Assembly: GCF_041261445.1 (NCBI RefSeq)
Contig: NZ_JBGCCU010000002.1
Location: 248,001-312,000 of the forward strand
Length of the DNA: 64,000 nucleotides
Direction of reading: 5' to 3'
Source: Catenulispora sp. EB89
Lineage (GTDB): Bacteria; Actinomycetota; Actinomycetes; Streptomycetales; Catenulisporaceae
Position 1 is the stretch's first letter. Every line of letters begins with the position of its first letter. The translations under genes and the position numbers were made by a program. Below, one piece after another: positions 43,914 through 51,154 of this stretch. A model generated the notes under the pieces. The model saw nothing but the letters and a program-made list of their open reading frames with translations. It was not told the DNA's origin and did not search any database.

Positions 43914-44245
43914 GAGGTACTCCTCAGTTCGTATGCGGCGGACTGAAGAGGACGCGTTTGTCGTGGGCCCACGCCGCCGTGTGGCGGCCCGGTCTTCGAT
44001 CGAAGCCCCCGGGTGCGTTACATCCCGAGGGCCACTACCGAAGATCGGCGCCCAACCGGCCACTTCGACGCGAGCCACGTCGCGCAGTGCCTCTTCAGTT
44101 CCCTAAAACGTATTGAACTTTTCCGCTACCCACTCTAACCGGAAAAGTCGCCAGCTTGGTCCGGCCCGGCACACAGCGGGTACACGACAGGAGCGGTCCG
44201 TGACGAACGGACCGCTCCTGCTCACAGCATGTGGCTGGGAACCGA
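43914..44245 (-). other. rpsO-pnp intergenic region
   Basis: These 332 bases carry a strong hairpin at 44188-44220 and a 12-bp palindrome CTTCGATCGAAG near 43995. In Streptomyces the equivalent spacer contains a pnp promoter and an RNase III-processed hairpin. No gene is present. Confidence 0.75.
44188..44220 (-). terminator. rpsO-pnp spacer hairpin (attenuator or processing site)
   Basis: CAGGAGCGGTCCGT (44188-44201) pairs perfectly with 44207-44220 around a 5-nt loop, 26 nt downstream of the rpsO stop. A U-run is absent, so partial read-through into pnp is plausible. Confidence 0.8.
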
Positions 44246-44515
44246 CTAGCGGCGCAGCCCCAGCTTCTCGATCAGCGCACGGTAACGCACAATGTCGGTC
44301 TTCTGCAGGTACCCCTGCAGCCGCCGCCGCTGCCCGACAAGCAGCAGCAGCCCCCGCCGACTGTGGTGGTCGTGCTTGTGGAACTTCAGGTGCTCAGTGA
44401 GCTCGTTGATCCGGTACGTGAGCAGAGCGATCTGCACCTCCGGGGAGCCCGTGTCGCTCGGCCCGGTCCCGTAGTCCTCAACGATCTTCTTCTTCGTAGC
44501 TGCGTCCAGGGACAC
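44246..44515 (-). CDS. rpsO: 30S ribosomal protein S15
   Basis: The 89-residue protein matches S15 throughout: [20 protein letters not shown], the [19 protein letters not shown] rRNA-binding turn and [12 protein letters not shown] at the end. The GTG at 44515 has ACGAGGAG upstream and gives the exact family length. It is the first gene of the rpsO-pnp-peptidase-dapB group. Confidence 0.98.
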   Translation of the reverse strand: MSLDAATKKKIVEDYGTGPSDTGSPEVQIALLTYRINELTEHLKFHKHDHHSRRGLLLLVGQRRRLQGYLQKTDIVRYRALIEKLGLRR

Positions 44516-44654
44516 CTGTGACTCCTCGTAAGATTGTGGTCGCTGAGCGCCCCTGGTCGTCTCCACAGGGAACCACACCAACTCGCGGCCGACTGCCAAC
44601 GGTACCACCCCCGCACCCGCCCCACCGCCACACCCCGGGGAGGCCCCACACCCC

Positions 44655-45200
44655 ATGAGCAGCACCACCCACACCTTCCGCATCTGCATGGACCACCTGT
44701 CAGCCCTCCGCAAAGCCCTCGCGGACCTGGAAACCACCCTGGGCGCAACCCACGCCCACCACTGGCCCACCATCGACCCCACACTCCACACAGGCCCCGC
44801 GGCGTGGCGCGTGGAGAAAGACGACAGCGCCACATATGTATATGGACTGCTGAACGAAGCCAGCCCCCTAGGCGACACCCACGCAGACGTAGTCCGCCGC
44901 CTGGAGGCCTGGTACCACCGCATCCACGAAACGGTCACCGCCATGACGACATACGCCGACCAGACGCGCGAGAGGTACAGCGCAGCCGATGAGGCGGTCG
45001 CGGCTGCCATTTTGCGGGTGGCTGAGGGCGGGAGCGCGAGTCCTGGCGGGGGCGCGGGCACGGGTGCCGGCGCGGGCGCGGGCGCGGGTGTCGGCGCGGG
45101 CACCGCGAGCACGGCTGGCGGCGGGATCGGAGGCGGGGCGTTCGAGCGCGCCGTCGGTGGAGGTGAGGTCGCGGCTGACGCGGGTGGAGGGACGCCGTGA
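44655..45200 (+). CDS. PE/EspC-like type VII secretion substrate with Gly-rich tail
   Basis: The 181-residue protein has a helical N-terminal domain of about 120 residues ending in YSAADE, which fits the type VII export motif YxxxD/E (Tyr108, Asp112). A Gly/Ala-rich tail (130-180, with GAG repeats) follows, so the plan recalls PE and EspC-type proteins. There is no signal peptide. Its stop overlaps the GTG of the PPE-like gene (GTGA), so the two are co-translated and may pair, as PE and PPE proteins do. The family assignment rests on motif and context. Confidence 0.72.
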   Translation: MSSTTHTFRICMDHLSALRKALADLETTLGATHAHHWPTIDPTLHTGPAAWRVEKDDSATYVYGLLNEASPLGDTHADVVRRLEAWYHRIHETVTAMTTYADQTRERYSAADEAVAAAILRVAEGGSASPGGGAGTGAGAGAGAGVGAGTASTAGGGIGGGAFERAVGGGEVAADAGGGTP

Positions 45201-46543
45201 GCGAAGGTCAGTTCGCCTACAACGGCTTCACCCTCGACGAACTACGCAGCCTGGCATCGTCACCCCAGGTCGGAACGATGCAGGCAATGCCGCAGTCCTT
45301 CCGCGCACTAGCCGAGCGCGTCGGCGAGGTAGCGGATCTCCTGACCCACGCCCAGGCCGACCTGCCCAACTGGTGGAAAGGGCCTGCCGCGGAGCAGGCA
45401 GCGGCCACGCTGGGACGCGCCGCTGCGGAGGCGCGAGAGTTTCACGACAGCGCAATGGGCGCAGCCACCGCCGTCGGCCGATGCGCCCGAGTCGTCGCAG
45501 AACAACAGCATCAGATGATGAACGTGCCGGAGGTTCCAGAACCCGGCATCACCGATGTGGTGCAGCGCCCCAAGACACCCTTCGAAGCACTCGAAGCTGC
45601 ACGGCAGGACGCCAGCTACCAGGCTGCGCACGAGCAGGCAGTCCAAGTCGTCAATGGCATCGCCGCCCAGTACGTAGAAACCCGCGGACAACTTTCAAAT
45701 ATTTCCTTCAAATTTGGCGAGAACTTCACCCCAGCGCGGGAATCGAACCCGCCCTCGCCGCATTCGACACCACCCCAAGATGCCGACTATCAAATCACGG
45801 CACCGCCAATCAAGGGCTCACGGCTCGACGGGACTCCACACCTGCCACCAAAAAATGATATAAGCGACCACGCCGCTACGCCGATCACAAATCGACCGTC
45901 GATACCGGCAGAATCGCTCAGCATCCGACCCCCCGAGCCCAAATCAGCGGACCCTTCAACCTTCGAGTCTACGCTTCAGAGAACTGCCACCCGCAACACA
46001 CTCGAACAGGCTTCCGCCGATACCACCTTTACATCAACCGATTCCCCCGCTACGCCCGAAACATCTAGAGCTAAGCAAAGCATCAAGCACGAGGCCCCCG
46101 GCATCATCAGCGATGCATTTCTCGACGTCGAAGAAAGTCCGATACAGCACTATCGGGCCCATCTCTCTTCGACCACCAAAAAGGCCTTCAGCCAAGAAGC
46201 CCAAGCGGTCATCGTCGATAATGGCCATCGCAACACCGCGAGCGTTCGAAATTCGCGGCAGGTAGTCTCGAGCGACCAGCCGAGCCGCGCAGCAGAGCCA
46301 ACAAGCGATAGCTCTTCTTCCACCCCTCCCCAAGCTACGCACGAACTTCAACTCGACGGAACCAACAGCGAAAACGCCGAAATAATCCCTCCTTATAGCA
46401 GCCCAGGATCCTTACACCGCGCACGCGAAGAGCGAAATCCTCGTCCCGCATACCTCAAAGAACGAAAGAGCGCATGGCTTCCCGACACAGCGGCGGCGCC
46501 AGCGGACGGCGTCATCAGTCCCGATTGGTTCGAGCATCTTTAG
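45197..46543 (+). CDS. PPE/WXG-like type VII secretion substrate with long disordered tail
   Basis: The 448-residue protein has a helical N-terminal region (1-170) with a WxG motif at Trp60-Gly62 ([14 protein letters not shown]), typical of the helical hairpin turn of WXG100/PPE-like proteins. Residues 175-448 are Ser/Thr/Pro-rich and disordered, without cysteine, and their DNA has much lower GC than the rest of the window. It is coupled to the PE-like gene and its 3' end overlaps the mycosin gene by 70 nt. Export by the Ecc machine encoded nearby is likely; the tail could be a mycosin target. Confidence 0.75.
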   Translation: MSEGQFAYNGFTLDELRSLASSPQVGTMQAMPQSFRALAERVGEVADLLTHAQADLPNWWKGPAAEQAAATLGRAAAEAREFHDSAMGAATAVGRCARVVAEQQHQMMNVPEVPEPGITDVVQRPKTPFEALEAARQDASYQAAHEQAVQVVNGIAAQYVETRGQLSNISFKFGENFTPARESNPPSPHSTPPQDADYQITAPPIKGSRLDGTPHLPPKNDISDHAATPITNRPSIPAESLSIRPPEPKSADPSTFESTLQRTATRNTLEQASADTTFTSTDSPATPETSRAKQSIKHEAPGIISDAFLDVEESPIQHYRAHLSSTTKKAFSQEAQAVIVDNGHRNTASVRNSRQVVSSDQPSRAAEPTSDSSSSTPPQATHELQLDGTNSENAEIIPPYSSPGSLHRAREERNPRPAYLKERKSAWLPDTAAAPADGVISPDWFEHL

Positions 46544-47574
46544 CTATTATCTTGCCTTTAGTGCCAGCCAGCCTTGCTAGCGCATCAATCGATAACCAGT
46601 GGGCTCTTCGCTACCTGCAGGCCGACAAGGTCTGGGGAGTTACACGTGGGTCAGGAATCGAAGTAGCAGTAGTAGACACTGGCGTTCAAATGAACGTCGA
46701 TGTCTCCAGTAACCTACTTCGCGGCGCAGACTTTTCCGATCCGAGCGGCATTAATGCCGGCAGCGGCCATCTCGATAGAGACGGCTACGGACACGGCACT
46801 GGCGAAGCCACTATTATTGGCGGATCTGGCATGAAAACTCTCGGACTAGCCCCAGACTCGAGCATTCTTCCAGTGCGAGCCACAGACGGGTCCGACAATG
46901 GACTAATTTTTGGCGTTGCCCCTGGAATTAATTTTGCTGTCGCTCAAAAAGCGCGCGTTATCAATTTGGCTTTAGGATATGAGCATGACGATCCTGATAT
47001 TCATCGCGCTGTTCAGGATGCGCTCGACCATGATGTCGTCGTTGTCGCGGCCGTGGGGAACGATGGCAGCTCGCAGCAGTATTACCCTGCGGCATGGCCT
47101 GGGGTGGTTGGGGTGGGGGCGATTGACAGTTCCGGGGCGGTGTGGAGTCAGTCGAATAGTGGGGCTGACGTGGCTTTGGTGGCGCCCGGGGTTCATATCT
47201 TGCGGGATGACAATCAGGGGCGGGTGGGGTATTCCGATGGGACGTCGGAGGCTACCGCCTATGTTTCCGCTGCGGCTGCTTTGGTGCGGAGTGCGCATCC
47301 TCGGTGGACTGCCGTGCAGGTGGTGGCGGCTTTGGAGAGTACGGCCGACAAGCCTGCGGCTATGCGGGGGGCCGTTCGGGACGACCGGTATGGCGCGGGG
47401 ATTCTGGATGTGTTGGCGGCCGTTCGGCTTGCGGAGCCGCCGGTGGTTGGGGGGCCGGCTGCGGTGGCTGCGCGGGGGGCTGGTGGTGGGTGGGGGTGGT
47501 TGGTTGTTGGTGGGGGTGCGGCGGGTGTTTGTCTGATCTTCTTGGGGGTGTGGTGGAGGGTGCGGCGGGGCTGA
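46474..47574 (+). CDS. mycP: Type VII secretion mycosin (S8 subtilisin-like protease)
   Basis: Mycosins are membrane-anchored subtilases needed for type VII secretion; some cleave secreted substrates. The 366-residue protein has a signal peptide (hydrophobic about 19-36), catalytic Asp68 (VAVVDTGV), His107 (GYGHGTG), oxyanion Asn196 and Ser258 (SDGTSEATAYVS), and a C-terminal membrane helix at about 341-361 followed by RVRRG. The region after Ser258 deviates from the usual GTSFAAPxV pattern. Base composition changes from low to high GC within the gene near 47000-47090. Confidence 0.93.
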   Translation: MASRHSGGASGRRHQSRLVRASLAIILPLVPASLASASIDNQWALRYLQADKVWGVTRGSGIEVAVVDTGVQMNVDVSSNLLRGADFSDPSGINAGSGHLDRDGYGHGTGEATIIGGSGMKTLGLAPDSSILPVRATDGSDNGLIFGVAPGINFAVAQKARVINLALGYEHDDPDIHRAVQDALDHDVVVVAAVGNDGSSQQYYPAAWPGVVGVGAIDSSGAVWSQSNSGADVALVAPGVHILRDDNQGRVGYSDGTSEATAYVSAAAALVRSAHPRWTAVQVVAALESTADKPAAMRGAVRDDRYGAGILDVLAAVRLAEPPVVGGPAAVAARGAGGGWGWLVVGGGAAGVCLIFLGVWWRVRRG

Positions 47575-47685
47575 GTGGGTCGGCGTGGGGATCATGTCTG
47601 CGGGCTGGCATTCGGTAAGGCTTGTGCTGATTATACGAATAATGCGATCTGGGTGATTTGCCCGCCGTAGACCACTTCCATCAGA

Positions 47686-47691
47686 TACCGT
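47686..47691 (+). promoter_or_regulatory. Predicted -10 upstream of the HNH gene
   Basis: TACCGT lies 5 nt before a GTG at 47697. If transcription starts there, a leaderless 19-codon frame (47697-47756) would be read first, and it overlaps the HNH start codon. Confidence 0.4.
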
Positions 47692-47740
47692 AGATCGTGT
47701 CAGAACAGGCGTGCGGGGAACACGTCGAAGGGACACGACG

Positions 47741-49093
47741 ATGGTCGACCCGCTGAGCCAGCTCACTGATGCGACGGCCTGCCTTGCCGCGCTTGATCCG
47801 CTCGCTTATGACACTGCTGGGAGCCTTGCGGTCGCTCGGGCTGCGGAGCAGGTTTCGCGCGCCGCTGATGGGGTGCTTGTGCGGTGTGTGCGGACGTGGC
47901 ATGACCGGGGTGATCCGGTGCAGACGCCGGAGACCACGCGGGAGGAGTTGTCGTGGCGCGCCACTGATGCTGCGCGGAAGGCCCTGATCGTTGATCTGGG
48001 GTGGACGCGGGGTGATGCGGGGCGGCTGATCGCTACGGTCAGGGCTTTGCGGAAGGATCCGCCGACGGAGGAGGCGTTGCGGACCGGGGACATCTCGGCG
48101 CCGCAGGCTCGGATTATTGCCGAGGCGCTTGCCGCGATGGTGCATCAGCCGGATGAGGTTGTCGGCGAGGTTCGTAAGGCGCTGATCGCCAGGGCGATGG
48201 CGGAGGGGGCCGAGAGTCTGCGGGAACATGCGGAGGATGCTGCTCATCGTGTGGCGCCGACGACTGTGCTCAACCGGGCGCGGGCCGCTGAGGCCAAACG
48301 GGGGTTTCATATGACTCCGGTGCTCGACGGATATGTGCCTGGTGGGTGGCTTTCGACTACGGGTGGCGATGCGTTGCTGACGGCGTTGGATGCACTCTCT
48401 GACCAGCGCTCGAAGGATGCGGACGAGCCGGCCGACGGGAGTGACGAGCTCGGCAGGGCGCGGGCTGATGCGCTCGTGCAGCTGGCCGAGGATCGGCTTC
48501 GGGCCGGAGAGCTGCCGCAGCGGCACAACGGCCCGACGACGATGACCATCGTCATGCGCGCTGACACCGCTCAGGCCCTGCCGGGGGCGCCGGCTGCGCG
48601 GACGGGACGTGGGAGGGCCGTGCCTGCGGCGGAGGCGCACATGTTGCGGTGTGAGGCCGCGCTGCGAGCCGTGCTGGTGGATGGCGACGGCGAGGTCCTG
48701 TGGCAGGGGCGCAAGCGACGGCTCGCGACGCGGGCCCAGTACGAGGCCATGGCCGTGCGCGATGGGGGTTGTACGGCGCCGGGGTGCCAGCGGCCGCCGC
48801 GGGAGTGCGACGCGCACCACGACGTCCCGTGGGCCGCGGGCGGTCACACCGACGTCGACCAGATGCGCCTGTTGTGCCGCCGGCATCATCGCGAGCTGCA
48901 CGACGAACTCTGGCAGCGCCAGCACGGGTGGCAGGAGGCAGAGATCAGGGCGAGCAACGAGAAGCGACGCTTCGAGCAGCCGCGCACTCCCTGGTACGCC
49001 GATACGCCTGCCTGGTATCCGGGGCCGAGTCCGTGGCGGCCCGAGGGGTCGGAAGGCGGCGCGCCGGAGCACGTCGGGGGTGAGGTGCGATGA
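47741..49093 (+). CDS. DUF222/HNH endonuclease domain protein
   Basis: The 450-residue protein has an N-terminal helical DUF222 region and a C-terminal HNH nuclease domain: GCTAPGCQRP, CDAHHDVPWAAGGHTDVD and LLCRRHHRELH, with paired CxxC-type and HH residues for metal. Such genes are multicopy in many actinobacteria and move easily; their cellular role is unclear. It sits between the mycosin and eccD genes, an unusual place. The ATG at 47741 has GAAGGGA upstream; a GTG at 47711 would add ten residues. Confidence 0.92.
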   Translation: MVDPLSQLTDATACLAALDPLAYDTAGSLAVARAAEQVSRAADGVLVRCVRTWHDRGDPVQTPETTREELSWRATDAARKALIVDLGWTRGDAGRLIATVRALRKDPPTEEALRTGDISAPQARIIAEALAAMVHQPDEVVGEVRKALIARAMAEGAESLREHAEDAAHRVAPTTVLNRARAAEAKRGFHMTPVLDGYVPGGWLSTTGGDALLTALDALSDQRSKDADEPADGSDELGRARADALVQLAEDRLRAGELPQRHNGPTTMTIVMRADTAQALPGAPAARTGRGRAVPAAEAHMLRCEAALRAVLVDGDGEVLWQGRKRRLATRAQYEAMAVRDGGCTAPGCQRPPRECDAHHDVPWAAGGHTDVDQMRLLCRRHHRELHDELWQRQHGWQEAEIRASNEKRRFEQPRTPWYADTPAWYPGPSPWRPEGSEGGAPEHVGGEVR

Positions 49094-49119
49094 CCGGGGT
49101 CATCCAGCGGGTGTGGCAG

Positions 49120-51111
49120 TCAGCCCTTCAGGTTGCGCACCTGGCCGTACACGCCGAGCACGGCCATCAGCACCGGCAGCACCGCGAGGAAGATGACGCT
49201 CTCGACCGCGTCGACGGCGCGGGCCCAGCGCGGCGGCATGATCGGCTCGGAGGTACCGCGACGGGGACGGATCGAGGCCAGGCCGAGGGCCAGGAGCGCG
49301 ACCACCACCAGGAGCGGCGCGAGCCAGACCGCCCGGAGGTTCGGTTCGGCGTTCCGGGCCATCGCGCCGAAGGCGATCACCAGGCCGGTCAGGCCGCTGA
49401 TGGCCACGGCGAGGACCTGGGCGCGCTCCCGGAACAGGCGGGCGCGGCAGAGCATGACGCCGGAGACCAGGATGGCGAGCGCCTGCTCCCACACGGTGTG
49501 CGGGCCGGCCGGAGCGGTCTGCATGGCGTCGATCGGGACGACGAGGAGCGCGACGCAGAGCACGAGCAGCGTGCCGACTCCCGCGGTGAGGCCGGTCAGC
49601 ACGTCGAGGGTGCGGGCCACACGCAGGCCGACCACATAGTTGTTGACCGGCGAGCCCTCGAAGTCGCCGGGTTCGACGCCGCTGGTCGGCGGTTCGATGA
49701 CGAATCGGGCGGCGGCCATGGCGGCGAACGGCAGGAGCTCGACGGCCAACGCGCAGACCGCGGCGACGATCGCGATTCCGGCCGCCGGGCTGGCCTTGGT
49801 CAGCAGCAAGCCGACGCCGGCGCAGGTGGCGACCAATCCCACCGCCGCGCCTGCCACCGGCACCGCGATCCGGCGGCCGAGACCGATGATCGCGACGAGT
49901 GCCACGACGAGGACGGCAGCAGCACCGGCCGTGAAATGGACGCGGCCCAGGCCGTGTCCGGCGGCGAGGTTGGTCGGGAGCAGCCCCGTGCCGGCGATGA
50001 AGGCATAGGGCAGCGACGCCGCCGACAGGACGGCCGCCGCGGTGTAGTCGCGCTGCTGCTGCGCGCCGGTCGCCCAGGCCATGGCTTCGGCAACGGTGGG
50101 CCAGGCCGCGAGGCTGCCGAGGCCGCCGTCGCGGACGCTGTTCGCGGCCCGGGTCGCGGTGGCGGCGCTGACGGTGCGGGTCGCGGTGCGGCGGGTGTCC
50201 GGCCCCTCGGAGGCGAAGGACGCGAGGTCGAAGCTGGTGGTCGTGTCGGTGACGTCAGAGTCCGGATCGTCGCCCGGGTAGCCGTGGCCGGCGCCTTGGG
50301 GCTGGTCGTAGTAGGTGCCGGAGCGTGGCTTCGGAGTGTGGCGAGACTCGATGTCGCCACGTGGTGGACCGAAGCTCGACGTCGGCGCGTGACCCGGATC
50401 GGCGTCGCGATGATTCACTCGATCGTGTCTGTCGCGCAGTCGGCCTCGGCCGCCGAATCCTCGGGGCCCGCCGCGGAAACCGTGCGGAGGCCGGGGAGCG
50501 GCGGCCGATCCCGCAGTGTCTCCGTACCCGTAGTAGCTCCCGCGACCGACGGCGGACGGGTCGTACCGTGCCCGCCAGATCGCCATCCCGAGCAACAGGA
50601 GGGCGATCGCGCCCGCGATCAAGCCCTTCCAGTCGTGGAATGTCCCGGTGTTGGAGAACCAGAGCACCACCGCGCCGAGCGTCGAGGCGACGGCGACCAC
50701 CGCCAGGGCCGTCGCGCGCAGGGCGGTCGTGCTCCACTGCGAGCCGCCGGCGATGACCGCTTCGGCGACGACGTCCGCGATGTCGTCGTGGACCGCGGCC
50801 TCCGGGACATCGCCGATCGGGTGCAGGCGGAGGACGCCGCCGTGGAGCACGCCTTGTTCGGTCAGGGACGCCGCGGTGTCCAGCGCCTCGCCGTCGGCGC
50901 CGGTCAGGACGTAGCCGGTCAGGGCCGCCGCGACGGCGCTCGGGGTCGGAAGCGGGTCGCCCACGAGCCGGAGGAGTTCCGGAAGCAGCTCGGCGACCGG
51001 GACGTCCTCCGGCAGGGCCACGTCGACGCGGCGGGTGGGCGCGACGACGGTGACACGGCAGTGGCCGCCGGTCACGCTGGGTCGGCCGGCGACCCCGGAA
51101 CCTGCAGTCAT
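49120..51111 (-). CDS. eccD: Type VII secretion integral membrane protein EccD
   Basis: EccD forms the membrane-embedded body of the type VII pore. The 663-residue protein starts with a ubiquitin-like domain (about 16-100, CRVTVVAPTRRVDVALPEDV) and then has about 11 membrane helices. Between helix 2 (about 165-182) and helix 3 (about 355-375) lies an extra hydrophilic segment of some 145 residues, Gly/Arg/His/Asp-rich, which makes the protein longer than the common 450-500. A TACCAT hexamer ends 6 nt before the ATG. It is divergent from eccC, with 43 bp between the start codons. Confidence 0.92.
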   Translation of the reverse strand: MTAGSGVAGRPSVTGGHCRVTVVAPTRRVDVALPEDVPVAELLPELLRLVGDPLPTPSAVAAALTGYVLTGADGEALDTAASLTEQGVLHGGVLRLHPIGDVPEAAVHDDIADVVAEAVIAGGSQWSTTALRATALAVVAVASTLGAVVLWFSNTGTFHDWKGLIAGAIALLLLGMAIWRARYDPSAVGRGSYYGYGDTAGSAAAPRPPHGFRGGPRGFGGRGRLRDRHDRVNHRDADPGHAPTSSFGPPRGDIESRHTPKPRSGTYYDQPQGAGHGYPGDDPDSDVTDTTTSFDLASFASEGPDTRRTATRTVSAATATRAANSVRDGGLGSLAAWPTVAEAMAWATGAQQQRDYTAAAVLSAASLPYAFIAGTGLLPTNLAAGHGLGRVHFTAGAAAVLVVALVAIIGLGRRIAVPVAGAAVGLVATCAGVGLLLTKASPAAGIAIVAAVCALAVELLPFAAMAAARFVIEPPTSGVEPGDFEGSPVNNYVVGLRVARTLDVLTGLTAGVGTLLVLCVALLVVPIDAMQTAPAGPHTVWEQALAILVSGVMLCRARLFRERAQVLAVAISGLTGLVIAFGAMARNAEPNLRAVWLAPLLVVVALLALGLASIRPRRGTSEPIMPPRWARAVDAVESVIFLAVLPVLMAVLGVYGQVRNLKG

Positions 51112-51117
51112 GCCGTA

Positions 51118-51123
51118 ATGGTA
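51118..51123 (-). promoter_or_regulatory. -10 element of eccD, leaderless layout
   Basis: TACCAT on the minus strand ends 6 nt before the ATG at 51111. Confidence 0.5.
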
Positions 51124-51142
51124 GCCAGCCGGTCACTGCGAA

Positions 51143-51148
51143 TACCCT
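51143..51148 (+). promoter_or_regulatory. -10 element of eccC, leaderless layout
   Basis: TACCCT ends 6 nt before the ATG at 51155; no ribosome binding site is visible upstream of this ATG. Confidence 0.55.
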
Positions 51149-51154
51149 TCACGA

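Noticed and set aside
41877-43946. A 689-codon plus-strand frame opposite pnp
   Set aside because: It is antisense to pnp, which aligns over its whole length with known motifs.
45044-45110. GAG-rich tract considered as a simple repeat element
   Set aside because: It encodes the Gly/Ala tail of the PE-like protein and stays in frame.
46034-46351. A 105-codon minus-strand frame in the low-GC tract
   Set aside because: It lies opposite the PPE-like gene, has no start signal and no motif; low GC alone makes such frames less informative but the coupled sense gene is better supported.
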